From: CAZGXI01 sp964529715 | GTDB lineage: Bacteria; Chloroflexota; Anaerolineae; Aggregatilineales; Ch27 | Direction of reading: 5' to 3' | Assembly: GCA_964529715.1 (NCBI GenBank) | Contig: CAZGXI010000046.1 | Coordinates: 1 to 31,976, forward strand | DNA: 31,976 nt | In this document: positions 17,198 to 25,554 of the stretch, piece by piece | Layout of the letters: every line of letters begins with the position of its first letter | How positions within the stretch are numbered: the stretch's first letter is position 1 | Program-made: the position numbers and the translations under genes | The notes under the pieces: model-generated | What the model saw: only the letters and a program-made list of their open reading frames with translations | What the model was told of the DNA's origin: nothing | Databases searched by the model: none

Positions 17198-18502
17198 ATG
17201 AAACAGCTTCGTTTTCAGCTCGTTCTGTTTTCTCTCGTGGCAGCGCTGCTGCTGTCTTTGGGCGGGGTTCCGGTAAGCACCGCCAGAGCGCAGGATGTCA
17301 CCGTGCTGCCGGTGACATGGTGGGGATCGCAGACCCGGCATGACCGCACCATCCAGGTCATCGAGATGTACGAGGCTGAACACCCCAATGTGGACATCAC
17401 CTACGAGTTCGCCAGCTTTAACGACTACTGGACACGCCTGAACACCCAGGCGGCGGGTGGGCAACTGGCGTGCGTCATGCAGCAGGACTATGCCTATCTG
17501 GCCGAATGGGCCAGCCGCGACCTGCTGCTGCCGCTGGACGAGTACTATGAAAGCGGCGCCATTGACGTGTCTAATGTGCCAGAGGCGCTGCTGGCCGGTG
17601 GGCAGGTGGGCGACCACTACTACGGCATCAGCCTGGGCACCAACTCGCAGGCATTCATCCTGGATGTGGATGCTTTCGAGCGCGCCGGCCTGGACCTGCC
17701 TTCGCCCGACTGGACGTGGACGGAGTTTGAGGAAACCGCGCTGGCACTGCACGACGCGCTGGGCATCTGGGCAATGGGCTATGGCCTGGAAGACGTTCAG
17801 ATGTGGAAGTCCCTGCTGTTGGGCCTGGGGGAAATGCCGTTCGTGGACGGGCAACTCGGCTATGAGGACGATCAGCCGATCATCGACTACTACAACATGA
17901 TCCTGCGTCTGCAGGCCGCCGGAGCCTACGCCACCCGCGCTGAACAGTTGGAATTCACCAGCATCGAGAACTCTCCCATCGTTACCGGCCTGGAAGCCAT
18001 CCGCTATCAGTGGAGCAACCAGTTGTCGGCAGTCTGGAATGCCGCCGGCCCCGACCGCCACTTCCGGTTGTGGCATCTGCCACGTCCTGAGGGCGGGCAA
18101 TCGGAAAACTATCTCAAGCCCTCGATGTTCTTCTCGATCACCGCTCAGTGCCCGACCCCCGACCTGGCCGCCGACTTCATCAACTACTTTACCAATTCCC
18201 TGGAAGCCAACGACGTGCTGCTGGCCGAGCGCGGCGTGCCGATCTCGACGGTCGTGCGCGAACATCTGCTGCCGTCTCTGGACCCGGCGCAGACCGAGGC
18301 GTTCGACTTCCTGGCGCGGGTCGAGCAGGACTTCAGCCCGATCTTCCCGCCGGACCCGCCGGGCTTCAGTGACTTCCTGAACAACGTGTACACGCCGCTG
18401 TTCATGGAACCGATCCTCTACGGGCAGATCACCCCTGAGGAAGGCGTGGTCATCCTGCGGACCGAAGGGAATGCCGTGCTGCAAGCAGCAGCAGGTAATT
18501 AA
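17198..18502 (+). CDS. Sugar ABC transporter extracellular substrate-binding protein (family 1)
   Basis: The 434-residue protein has a Sec signal peptide (residues 1-31, basic MKQLR start, hydrophobic LVLFSLVAALLLSL, cleavage likely after ARA). A cluster-B solute-binding fold follows: VTWWGSQTRHDRTIQVIEMYEAEHP resembles the start of oligosaccharide binders, and YGISLGTNSQAFILDVDAFERAG is typical of the hinge region. No lipobox cysteine is present, which is unusual if the cell has one membrane. It would deliver an oligosaccharide, probably a uronide given the neighbours, to the two permeases. AAAGGA precedes ATG 17198. It is the first gene of the LacI-controlled plus-strand operon, and a strong hairpin follows its stop, suggesting that it is expressed above the permeases. 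Confidence 0.92.
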   Translation: MKQLRFQLVLFSLVAALLLSLGGVPVSTARAQDVTVLPVTWWGSQTRHDRTIQVIEMYEAEHPNVDITYEFASFNDYWTRLNTQAAGGQLACVMQQDYAYLAEWASRDLLLPLDEYYESGAIDVSNVPEALLAGGQVGDHYYGISLGTNSQAFILDVDAFERAGLDLPSPDWTWTEFEETALALHDALGIWAMGYGLEDVQMWKSLLLGLGEMPFVDGQLGYEDDQPIIDYYNMILRLQAAGAYATRAEQLEFTSIENSPIVTGLEAIRYQWSNQLSAVWNAAGPDRHFRLWHLPRPEGGQSENYLKPSMFFSITAQCPTPDLAADFINYFTNSLEANDVLLAERGVPISTVVREHLLPSLDPAQTEAFDFLARVEQDFSPIFPPDPPGFSDFLNNVYTPLFMEPILYGQITPEEGVVILRTEGNAVLQAAAGN

Positions 18503-18517
18503 TTCTGGTACACTCGT

Positions 18518-18554
18518 TGCGCGTGGGGCGCAGAGAAAACTGCCCCCACGCGCA
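18518..18554 (+). terminator. Strong intercistronic hairpin after the binding-protein gene
   Basis: TGCGCGTGGGG (18518-18528) pairs perfectly with CCCCACGCGCA (18544-18554), and inside it GCAG (18530-18533) pairs with CTGC (18540-18543) around an AGAAAA loop. It lies 15 bases after the binding-protein stop. There is no T-tract after it, so it is more likely a 3'-stabilising or partial-termination element than a full terminator, since the permease genes follow on the same strand. Confidence 0.6.
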
Positions 18555-18588
18555 GCCTGTCCACCTACAGCAGACACCGGAGGCTATC

Positions 18589-19566
18589 ATGGGCCAGGCC
18601 GAGGCCGGTATCCCGATTACTGACCTGAGCAAAACACCAGATGTCCGCCCCGGCGCGCGGACACGCCTCAAAACCAGAGACTTCAAGCGAAACGATCTGG
18701 CAGGTTATCTTTTCATTTCCCCCTGGATCATCGGTTTTTTTCTGTTCTCCCTGATCCCTATCGGCATATCGCTCTGGCTAGCCTTCACCGACTACGACAT
18801 TCTGGGCGATTGGCGCTACGTCGGGCTGCAAAACTTTCAGCAGATGTTTTTCAGCGACGTTCGCTACGGGCGTTCGATTAAAGCAACGTTTGAATACGTC
18901 TTCGTCTCGGTGCCGCTGCGCCTGATCTTTGCGCTGATCGTGGCGATGTTGCTCAACACCAAGCGACGCGGGGTGTATTGGTATCGCGCCGCCTACTACA
19001 TCCCCTCGGTTATCGGTGGCAGCGTCGCCGTTGCAGTCATGTGGCGCCAGATTTTCGGCAGGCAGGGCGTCGTCAACGCGGTGATGGCAATGCTGGGCCT
19101 GAATACCGTCAACTGGCTGGGCAACCCCGACACAGCCATCTGGACGCTGATCTTGCTGGCGGTATGGCAGTTCGGGTCGCCGATGCTGGTGTTTCTGGCC
19201 GGGCTGCGCCAGATTCCACAGGAGCTTTACGAGGCCGCCTCGATTGACGGCGGGAGCAGTTGGCAGCAGTTCTTCCGCATCACCCTACCTTTGCTGACGC
19301 CGGTTATCTTCTTTAACCTGGTCATGCAGACCATCGGCAGCTTCAAGGCGTTTACCCAGGCCTTTATCATTACCGGCGGCACGGGCGCGCCGCTAGACAC
19401 CACCCTGTTCTATTCGCTGTATCTCTATAACCGCGCGTTCGTCACCTACCAGATGGGCTACGCGGCAGCGATGGCCTGGGTGATGCTGGGCATCATCGCC
19501 GCCCTGACGGCCATCAACTTCAAGCTGTCCTCGCTCTGGGTCTACTACGAAACCGACGTGAGGTGA
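18589..19566 (+). CDS. Sugar ABC transporter permease, MalF/UgpA type
   Basis: The 325-residue inner-membrane protein has six likely helices, beginning LAGYLFISPWIIGFFLFSLIPIGISLWLAF (37-66). It carries the cytoplasmic EAA loop EAASIDGGSSWQQFFRITLP (215-234) that contacts the ATPase. ATG 18589 is chosen because GGAGG (18579-18583) sits just upstream; upstream in-frame codons lie in the intercistronic hairpin region. The first 36 residues are a polar tail, longer than average. Its partner permease begins four bases after its stop. No ATPase gene is in the operon, so a shared MsiK/UgpC-type ATPase encoded elsewhere is probably used, as in many Gram-positive and Chloroflexota sugar systems. Confidence 0.93.
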   Translation: MGQAEAGIPITDLSKTPDVRPGARTRLKTRDFKRNDLAGYLFISPWIIGFFLFSLIPIGISLWLAFTDYDILGDWRYVGLQNFQQMFFSDVRYGRSIKATFEYVFVSVPLRLIFALIVAMLLNTKRRGVYWYRAAYYIPSVIGGSVAVAVMWRQIFGRQGVVNAVMAMLGLNTVNWLGNPDTAIWTLILLAVWQFGSPMLVFLAGLRQIPQELYEAASIDGGSSWQQFFRITLPLLTPVIFFNLVMQTIGSFKAFTQAFIITGGTGAPLDTTLFYSLYLYNRAFVTYQMGYAAAMAWVMLGIIAALTAINFKLSSLWVYYETDVR

Positions 19567-19570
19567 GGCG

Positions 19571-20464
19571 ATGCAGAACGTCGAATCGCTCCGGCAGCCG
19601 AGTGCACAACTCCAGATTCAAAAGCGCAACCGGAAGATGGCCCAGACGGTGCTGTATCACCTGACCGTCGGCCTGGTCGGGCTGCTGATGCTCTACCCGG
19701 TGCTGTGGCTGGTCGCCAGTTCGTTCAAAGCGCCAGACGAAATTTGGACGCAGGTTAACTCGTTGATCCCGTCGCAACTGCGCATCGAAAATTACGTTAC
19801 CGGGTGGGCAGGCTTTGGTGGGTTCTCCTTTGCCGTGTTCTTCCAGAACTCGTTCATCTATGCCGGCCTGGGAACGCTGTTTGTCGTCGCCTCTTCGACT
19901 GTCGTCGCCTATGGTTTCGGACGGGTCAGGTTTCGCGGTAGGACGTTCTGGTTCACGCTGATGATGCTGACGCTGATGCTGCCGGGGCAGGTGCTCATCA
20001 TCCCGCAGTACATCATCTTCAGCCGTCTGAACTGGATCAACACCTTCTGGCCGCTGCTACTGCCGCGCCTGGGCGGGGATGTGTTCTTTATCTTCATGAT
20101 CATCCAGTTCATTCGCGGCATTCCGATGGACCTGGATGAAGCGGCCATGATCGACGGCGCGGGGCAGCGCGAGATTTTCTTGCACGTGATTCTGCCGCAA
20201 CTCAAGCCGGCCATCATCACCGCCGCGATCTTCTCCTTTTACTGGACCTGGGAAGACTTCCTCGGCCCCCTGATCTACCTGACCAAGCCCGAACTCTACA
20301 CCGTCTCGGTGGCGCTGCGGAATTTCTCCGATCCCAATACCGTGACCAACTGGGGCGCCATCTTTGCCATGCTCTGCCTGTCGCTCGTCCCGGTCTTTGT
20401 GATCTTCGCCTTCTTCCAACGCTACATTGTCGAAGGGATCGCCACGACGGGTCTCAAGGGCTAA
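19571..20464 (+). CDS. Sugar ABC transporter permease, MalG/UgpE type
   Basis: The 297-residue membrane protein has helices starting at VLYHLTVGLVGLLMLYPVLWLVASSFK (27-53). It has the family IPMDLDEAAMIDGAGQ loop (184-199) followed by REIFLHVILPQLKPAI, the EAA motif for ATPase coupling. GVVAYGFGRV-like and LMLPGQVLIIPQY segments (136-147) match MalG relatives. ATG 19571 follows GTGAGG four bases after the first permease stop; an internal ATG at residue 23 would also fit. Together with the other permease it forms the membrane channel for the sugar bound by the upstream binding protein. No anomaly is seen apart from the missing ATPase gene. Confidence 0.93.
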   Translation: MQNVESLRQPSAQLQIQKRNRKMAQTVLYHLTVGLVGLLMLYPVLWLVASSFKAPDEIWTQVNSLIPSQLRIENYVTGWAGFGGFSFAVFFQNSFIYAGLGTLFVVASSTVVAYGFGRVRFRGRTFWFTLMMLTLMLPGQVLIIPQYIIFSRLNWINTFWPLLLPRLGGDVFFIFMIIQFIRGIPMDLDEAAMIDGAGQREIFLHVILPQLKPAIITAAIFSFYWTWEDFLGPLIYLTKPELYTVSVALRNFSDPNTVTNWGAIFAMLCLSLVPVFVIFAFFQRYIVEGIATTGLKG

Positions 20465-20475
20465 CCGCAGCGGAT

Positions 20476-21123
20476 ATGCACGAGCGGCACCAGTATGACG
20501 ATTTGTGGGAACAACTGGATCGTTGGGGAACGTTTATCTTGGCGAATCTGCTGTGGGTCGTCCTGGCGTTTCCCCTGATTACGCTGCCCGCCGCCACGGC
20601 GGGCCTGTTCGCCATCATGTCGCGCCGGGCGCGTGGTCAGCAGCCGGAGCTGTTCCGCGTCTTCTTCGGCGCAATGCGCCGATACGGGTGGAAAGCTCTG
20701 GCGCTGGCCTTGGCGGATGTGCTGCTGTTCGGCCTGATCGCCCTCAACCTGCGCCTGTTCCCGCTGATGAACATCACCGATCCGCTGGCCTGGATGTCTG
20801 GCAGTGTCACCCTGGCAGCAGGATTGGTGTTATTGCTGACGAACCTGTATGTGTGGCCGCTGCTGATCCTGTTCGACCTGCCGCTGCGCTCCCTGGTAGC
20901 GATGGCATTGAAGCTGGTGTTTGCTCACCCGCTCGAATCGCTGGGTGTGCTGGCGGCAGCGTTGGCCCCGCTGCTGATCAGCGTGCTGCTGCCGAGAGCA
21001 GTGTTCCTCTTCGTGACGGTCGCGCTATGCGCGTATATCATTTGCTGGGGAACGTGGCGCGTCATTCGCCCGCATCTCTCGGAAGATGAGCTTCGGGCGC
21101 TGGAAATCCAACAGCGCCTATAG
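20476..21123 (+). CDS. DUF624 / YesL-like membrane protein
   Basis: The 215-residue protein matches the DUF624 (YesL) pattern: a short polar N-terminus, then WGTFILANLLWVVLAFPLITLPAATAGLFAI (17-47), the RRARGQQPELFRVFFGAMRRY loop (50-70), and four more hydrophobic segments at about 76-90, 108-132, 137-147 and 157-190. In Bacillus, YesL lies beside rhamnogalacturonan transport and degradation genes, and the family generally sits next to CUT1-type sugar permeases. Its biochemical role is unknown; a helper in transport or assembly is an inference. It starts 11 bases after the permease stop with a weak ribosome site and is followed by a Gfo/Idh gene, so it belongs to the same operon. Confidence 0.85.
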   Translation: MHERHQYDDLWEQLDRWGTFILANLLWVVLAFPLITLPAATAGLFAIMSRRARGQQPELFRVFFGAMRRYGWKALALALADVLLFGLIALNLRLFPLMNITDPLAWMSGSVTLAAGLVLLLTNLYVWPLLILFDLPLRSLVAMALKLVFAHPLESLGVLAAALAPLLISVLLPRAVFLFVTVALCAYIICWGTWRVIRPHLSEDELRALEIQQRL

Positions 21124-21134
21124 AAAGGTCCATT

Positions 21135-22463
21135 GTGACATCCAAGAAACGTTATGCCCTAGTCGGAACCGGTTCGCGCGCCGGCATGTATGTCGAGGCC
21201 CTCACGAGCACATACCGCGACAACACCGAGTTGGTCGCGCTGTGCGATCTCAGCCAGACGCGCATGGACTGGTACAATCGGCAAATTGTCGCACAAACCG
21301 GCCTCCCTCCGCGTCCGACCTATCGCGCGGCGCAGTTCGCGCAGATGATCACCGACCACAGGCCGGATGTGGTGATCGTCACGACGATGGATTGCACCCA
21401 TCATGAGTACATCACCCAGGCGATGGACCTGGGCTGCGACGTGATTACCGAAAAGCCGATGACCACCGACCTGCCCCGGATGCAGGCCATCTTCGATGCC
21501 ATTGCGCGCACGGGGCGCTCGCTGCGCGTGACCTTCAACTACCGCTATTCACCCGCCTACACCCGCTTCCGCGAGGTCATCATGCAGGGACGCATCGGGC
21601 GGCCCCTGGCGGTCGATTTCTCCTGGCTGCTGGATACCAGTCACGGCGCAGACTACTTTCGGCGCTGGCACCGCGAAAAACAGAACAGCGGCGGGCTGCT
21701 GGTGCACAAGGCCACCCATCACTTCGACCTGGTGAACTGGTGGATCGATTCTTACCCGCACAGCGTCTTTGCAATGGGCGATCTGCTGTTCTACGGGCGC
21801 CAGAACGCCGAAGCGCGCGGCGAGCATTATCCCTACGCGCGTTATACGGGCGTTCCCGAAGCGGCCAATGACCCCTTCGCCCTGTTCCTGGACCAGAAGG
21901 ACGCCTTTCGCGGCCTGTACCTCGCCGCCGAGGCGGAGACCGGCTACATCCGTGACCGCAATGTGTTCGGCGAGCCGATCAGTATCGAAGATACCATGGC
22001 CGTCACGGCGCGCTACCGCAACGGGGCGATCCTGTCGTACTGTCTGATCGCCTATTCGCCCTGGGAAGGGCTGCGCATCGCGGTCACAGGCGACCGGGGG
22101 CGCGTCGAGATGGAGGTGGTGGAGAACATCAATCATCTGCTGGGCGACGGGCAGGCCAACAGCGTCGGGGCCAGCAAAGGCGCCTTCAAACATGCCCATA
22201 TCCGCCTGTATCCGATGTTCGGCACGCCCGAAGACATCCCCGTTCCGACGGGCGAAGGCGGGCACGGCGGGGCAGACCCGGTGATGCTGGCGCAGTTGTT
22301 CGCCCCGGACCCGCCGCCGGACCCCTTCCACCGGGCCGCATCGCACATCGATGGAGCGGCGTCGGTGCTGGTGGGCATCGCTGCCAACGAGTCGATCCGC
22401 ACCGGCCAGATGATGCGCATCGCGGACCTGTTCCCGCTGCCCGAACGGTCCGCCACCCGATAG
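21135..22463 (+). CDS. Gfo/Idh/MocA family oxidoreductase (plus-strand copy)
   Basis: The 442-residue protein starts with a Rossmann motif YALVGTGSRAGMYVEAL (7-23), then LCDLSQTRMDWYN, the EKPMTTD motif (Glu 106, Lys 107, Pro 108), FNYRYSPAYTRFREVI, and LLVHKATHHFDLVNWWI (188-204), where Lys 192 and His 196 are candidate catalytic residues. It is longer than the roughly 340-residue norm because of an insertion at about 215-275 (tyrosine-rich loop, then FRGLYLAAEAETGYIRDR) and an extended C-terminus. GTG 21135 is preceded by AAAGG. As the last gene of the ABC operon it probably acts on the imported sugar, either as a dehydrogenase or in NAD-assisted glycoside cleavage. Neither can be proven from sequence. 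It converges on the kinase gene with a 34-base gap. Confidence 0.87.
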   Translation: MTSKKRYALVGTGSRAGMYVEALTSTYRDNTELVALCDLSQTRMDWYNRQIVAQTGLPPRPTYRAAQFAQMITDHRPDVVIVTTMDCTHHEYITQAMDLGCDVITEKPMTTDLPRMQAIFDAIARTGRSLRVTFNYRYSPAYTRFREVIMQGRIGRPLAVDFSWLLDTSHGADYFRRWHREKQNSGGLLVHKATHHFDLVNWWIDSYPHSVFAMGDLLFYGRQNAEARGEHYPYARYTGVPEAANDPFALFLDQKDAFRGLYLAAEAETGYIRDRNVFGEPISIEDTMAVTARYRNGAILSYCLIAYSPWEGLRIAVTGDRGRVEMEVVENINHLLGDGQANSVGASKGAFKHAHIRLYPMFGTPEDIPVPTGEGGHGGADPVMLAQLFAPDPPPDPFHRAASHIDGAASVLVGIAANESIRTGQMMRIADLFPLPERSATR

Positions 22464-22497
22464 GGCCTTATAGACGAACCTTCTCTACGGTCCAGCT

Positions 22498-23916
22498 TTA
22501 CTCCCCCTCTCCCTCAGGGAGAGGGGGTTGGGAGGGGAGGGCCGTCGCCGCCTCCGCAGACCCTACGGCGTCCGCGACCAGCGGCAACCGCACGACGAAG
22601 GTGCTGCCGTGCCCCGGCACACCGTCGCTGAAGGCGCCGATCTCGCCGCCGTGCGCCTGGATAATCGAGCGCGCTATCGCCAGGCCCAGGCCCGTCCCGC
22701 CGGTCTCGCGGCTGCGTGTCCCATCGACCCGATAGAAGCGGTCGAACAGATAGGCCAGGTGCTCCGGCGGGATACCTCTGCCGGAGTCCTGGACTTCCAG
22801 GCGCAGCCAGCCGGCCTCGACCTGCATCCGCACGGCGATGGTTCCGCCCTCCGGCGTGTAGCGCAGTGCGTTGTCTAGCAGGTTGTGCATCACCTGGCTC
22901 ATGCGCGGCGCGTCAAGCCTGACCGGCGGCAGAGCGGCAGGAATAGCCGCGCTCAGGGTGATCCCTTTGCTGCTGGCTGCCGGGCGAAAGGCTTCGATCT
23001 GATCGACCACCAGGCGGGCCATATCTACAGGCTGTGGGTCCAGTGTCAGCAGGCCGGCGTCTGCCTGGGAAAGCAGACGCAGGTCTTCGACCAGGCGAGC
23101 CAGCAGGCGCGTCTGATCGTACAGGCGTGCGATCTCGGCCTTGTCCAGGGGATATACGTCGTCCAGAATGGCCTGTAAATTGCCCTGCAAGACCGACAGC
23201 GGCGTGCGCAGTTCGTGCGCCACATCCGCCACCAGGTTGCGCCGTTGCTTTTCGGCCTCTTCGAGCTTGCCAGCCATGTCGTTAAACGCCTGAGCGACCG
23301 CGACGACCTCCTGGCTGCCCTCGATCTTGACCCGCTGGGCCAACTGCCCGGCCCCAATAGCGCGCGCTGCCGCCGCCAGCCGGTCCAGCGGCGCGCTCAG
23401 GTCGCGGCTGACCACAACCCCGACCAGGATGCCGATCACGCTGCCCACCGCGATCACCAGGAGCAGGCTCTGGCTGATGCCGCGCAGCGCCCCTTCTTGC
23501 AGCCGGGCGACGCCCGCCGCGCCGCGTGAAAACCCGGCGTAACCTACCAGCACGCCGTTGTCGATGATCGGGATGTGGCCTTCCCGTCGCAGGGGGTCCA
23601 GATCCGCCGGATCGGGATTCCCATAGACGACCCTGCCCTCTGTGTCAAGGATGAACAGCACGTCGGCCAGCGGGTTGAACGGTTCTTCCTCAAATGCCTC
23701 GACGATGCCCTCCCAGGATTGCTGGCGGTGGTAAAACGCCGCCAGCTGGCCGATCATGCCGCCGGGCTGGTTGAGGTAATTTTCGACGTTCGAGCGCACG
23801 GTCGGCGGCGCAAATAGCACCAGGCTGATCACGCCGACGACCGCAAAAGCCGCCAGCGTCACCGCAGTGAAAGCCAGACTCAACTGCACCCACAACTGCC
23901 TGAGCAGAGTCTTCAT
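22498..23916 (-). CDS. Sensor histidine kinase with HAMP domain
   Basis: The 472-residue membrane kinase has a first transmembrane helix (about 13-35), an extracytoplasmic sensor region (36-148), a second helix (149-170), HAMP (171-223) and HisKA with DVAHELRTPLSVLQGN (phosphorylated His 234). A HATPase domain follows with the N box NLLDNALRYTP (345-355), G1 DSGRGIP, F box FDRFYRVD and G2 GGTGLGLAIA. The sensor part contains VLFILDTEGRVVYGNPDP, a PAS/Cache-like strand. The last 13 residues (PPLPEGEGE end) are encoded by the repeat at 22503-22540 and lie beyond the normal HATPase end, so the repeat supplies the C-terminus. The start codon overlaps the regulator stop (ATGA, 23913-23916). Likely input is the neighbouring secreted SH3b/PBP proteins, by inference. 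Confidence 0.94.
   Translation of the reverse strand: MKTLLRQLWVQLSLAFTAVTLAAFAVVGVISLVLFAPPTVRSNVENYLNQPGGMIGQLAAFYHRQQSWEGIVEAFEEEPFNPLADVLFILDTEGRVVYGNPDPADLDPLRREGHIPIIDNGVLVGYAGFSRGAAGVARLQEGALRGISQSLLLVIAVGSVIGILVGVVVSRDLSAPLDRLAAAARAIGAGQLAQRVKIEGSQEVVAVAQAFNDMAGKLEEAEKQRRNLVADVAHELRTPLSVLQGNLQAILDDVYPLDKAEIARLYDQTRLLARLVEDLRLLSQADAGLLTLDPQPVDMARLVVDQIEAFRPAASSKGITLSAAIPAALPPVRLDAPRMSQVMHNLLDNALRYTPEGGTIAVRMQVEAGWLRLEVQDSGRGIPPEHLAYLFDRFYRVDGTRSRETGGTGLGLAIARSIIQAHGGEIGAFSDGVPGHGSTFVVRLPLVADAVGSAEAATALPSQPPLPEGEGE
22503..22540. repeat. C/G-rich palindromic repeat, copy B, inside the kinase 3' end
   Basis: CCCCCTCT (22503-22510), CCCTCAGGGAGAG, then GGGGTTGGGAGGGGAGG (to 22540) repeat the element order of 1655-1692. 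CCCTCTCCCT can pair with AGGGAGAGGG. On the minus strand it encodes the final LPSQPPLPEGEG-type residues of the kinase just before its TAA stop. Confidence 0.6.
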
Positions 23917-24629
23917 CCGTTCGCCGGTCCTACCAGGCGATAGCCCACTCCATACACGGTCTGGATGTACACCGGGTTGTTGTGATCGGGTTCGATCTTC
24001 TTGCGCAGGTTCTTGATGTGGCTGTCGAGCGTGCGCTCCAGCCCCTCATAGTCGTAGCCCAGAGCCACCTCGACCAGTTCGGCGCGCGAAAAGGCATAGC
24101 CCGGACTGCGCATCATCGCTTGAAGCAGGCTGAACTCGGTGGGCGTCAGGTTTACCGGCTTCCCGTCGAGCAGCACTTCGCGCCGGGCATTATCCAGCAG
24201 CAGCGCGCCGCACTGAAGCACCTCGTGCCCACCGTTTCCGGCGGCAGTCCCACGCCGCCGCAGCACCGAACGGACGCGGGCCACCACCTCACGCGGGTTA
24301 AAAGGCTTGGCGATGTAATCGTCTGCCCCCAGTTCCAGGCCCACGATCTTGTCGGTGTCCTCGACGCGCGCCGTGAGCATGATGATGTAGGTGTCCTTGA
24401 GCGCGCTGTCGCCGCGCACAATGCGGGTGATGTCCCAGCCGTCGCGGTCGGGCAACATCAGGTCCAGCACGATCAGCGCCGGGCGATCATGGCGCAAGAT
24501 GTGCAGTGCCGTCTCGCCGTTCGGGGCCGTCAGAACACGGAAACCCGCCTGCTCCAGATAGGCCCGCACCAGCCGCACGATCTCCGGATCGTCATCCACC
24601 ACCAATACACGGCAGTTCGGTTCATTCAT
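23913..24629 (-). CDS. OmpR/PhoB-family response regulator
   Basis: The 238-residue regulator has a receiver domain (acidic pocket Asp 12-13, phosphoacceptor Asp 56 in LDLMLPD, Thr 86 in MLTAR, Lys 108 in AKPF) and a C-terminal winged-helix DNA-binding domain. That domain includes LTPTEFSLLQAMMRSPG (161-177), ERTLDSHIKNLRKKIE (198-213) and the VYGVGYRL end. The ribosome site AAAGGA/GGGGGA precedes ATG 24629. It is translationally coupled to the kinase by a four-base overlap and is the partner by position. A 93-base gap with a strong hairpin separates it from the upstream SH3b gene. Expected target: the secreted-protein and exporter genes just upstream, by inference; no direct-repeat operator was identified. 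Confidence 0.96.
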   Translation of the reverse strand: MNEPNCRVLVVDDDPEIVRLVRAYLEQAGFRVLTAPNGETALHILRHDRPALIVLDLMLPDRDGWDITRIVRGDSALKDTYIIMLTARVEDTDKIVGLELGADDYIAKPFNPREVVARVRSVLRRRGTAAGNGGHEVLQCGALLLDNARREVLLDGKPVNLTPTEFSLLQAMMRSPGYAFSRAELVEVALGYDYEGLERTLDSHIKNLRKKIEPDHNNPVYIQTVYGVGYRLVGPANG

Positions 24630-24669
24630 GTTCCTTTCCCCCTTACTCCACTCCGGTAGGGTACGCCAG

Positions 24670-24711
24670 GGGCGGCGAACCGACTCACGCGCGCTGGTCG
24701 ATTCGCCGCCC
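24670..24711 (-). terminator. Stem-loop between the SH3b gene and the two-component genes
   Basis: GGGCGGCGAA (24670-24679) pairs perfectly with TTCGCCGCCC (24702-24711); one mismatch inside, CGAC (24681-24684) pairs with GTCG (24697-24700). It begins 12 bases after the SH3b stop on the minus strand. No T-run follows, so it could be a weak terminator, an attenuator or a 3' end stabiliser separating the export part from the regulatory part. Confidence 0.55.
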
Positions 24712-24722
24712 GTCTTAGGCGG

Positions 24723-25526
24723 CTACCGACGCGGAGGGCCGAACGTGGAAGCCGACGGCGCGGCGTCCGCCGACACGCGCCGGCCCCAGATGCTTCCCTC
24801 GGCCAGGACGTTGCCGTTTTTGTCCAGCGCCGTCACCTCGATCCAGTAGCCCCAGCCCAGCGACCGCGCGGGCATCTCGCTGGTCGGGACATCCATTGAC
24901 GTGGCGGTGGTGCGGTAGCTGGCCGTGTAGGTCACTTCCGCCTGATCGGAATAGACCTCAACCCGGTAGGACTCCGCGCCGCTGACGGCCTGCCAGACCA
25001 GGTGCACCCGGTCCGACGGCAGGTCCAGGCCGCTGGCCGGCTCGGTGATGATCACCTCGTCCGGCGTGTCGGTCGTCTCCGCCGTATCCACGTTGACGCC
25101 GTGCAGGCTTTCCCACAGGGCGAACAGGTCATCGATCTCGCCTGCCGGGCCGGGCGGCGCGCCGTTCGCCGGGGGCGGCGTCAGGCCGCCCCACACCGGC
25201 AGGTCCGCCAGCGAACCGGCGTCCACCGTCACATATTCCAGGGAAACCCAGCCCAGCACATCGTCGTAAACGACCGAAACCCACAATCCGTCGGCGCTGA
25301 TGGCAAGGCCCGTAAGCTGTGTGCCATAGGGGATCACCGCCAGGCGAGGGCTACGAGCAGCCGGCATGGCCCGCAGGTTGACGTTGTCGATTGTCGTGAT
25401 GGTAACACTGTTTGTCTGCGCCAGCACCGGCGACACGGCCAACAGCGCCAGCAGCAGCACGATGATTGCCAGCACGCCGTTCCGACGGCGAATAAGCTGT
25501 CCCATGTTCATTTGCTCCTGTTTCAT
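24723..25526 (-). CDS. Secreted SH3b-domain protein with a C-terminal beta-sandwich domain
   Basis: The 267-residue protein has a signal peptide (basic MGQLIRRR, hydrophobic GVLAIIVLLLALLAVSPVLA, cleavage near 36). An SH3b domain (about 40-108; NVNLRAMPAARSPRLAVIPY, AISADGLWVSV, GWVSLEYV) is followed by a proline-rich linker (PPPANGAPPGPAG), a short helix (130-143) and a fibronectin-III-like domain (about 155-252; VHLVWQAVSGAESYRVEVYS). SH3b domains usually bind peptidoglycan or peptides. No catalytic residues are seen. The SH3b region is clearly related to the one at the end of the upstream binding protein. GGAGG precedes ATG 25526. Located between the tandem binding protein and the two-component genes, it may be a wall-associated partner or regulator of the sensor. 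Its function is unknown. Confidence 0.82.
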   Translation of the reverse strand: MKQEQMNMGQLIRRRNGVLAIIVLLLALLAVSPVLAQTNSVTITTIDNVNLRAMPAARSPRLAVIPYGTQLTGLAISADGLWVSVVYDDVLGWVSLEYVTVDAGSLADLPVWGGLTPPPANGAPPGPAGEIDDLFALWESLHGVNVDTAETTDTPDEVIITEPASGLDLPSDRVHLVWQAVSGAESYRVEVYSDQAEVTYTASYRTTATSMDVPTSEMPARSLGWGYWIEVTALDKNGNVLAEGSIWGRRVSADAAPSASTFGPPRR

Positions 25527-25554
25527 GGTACGTCCACCTCCACATTCAAGCGAT

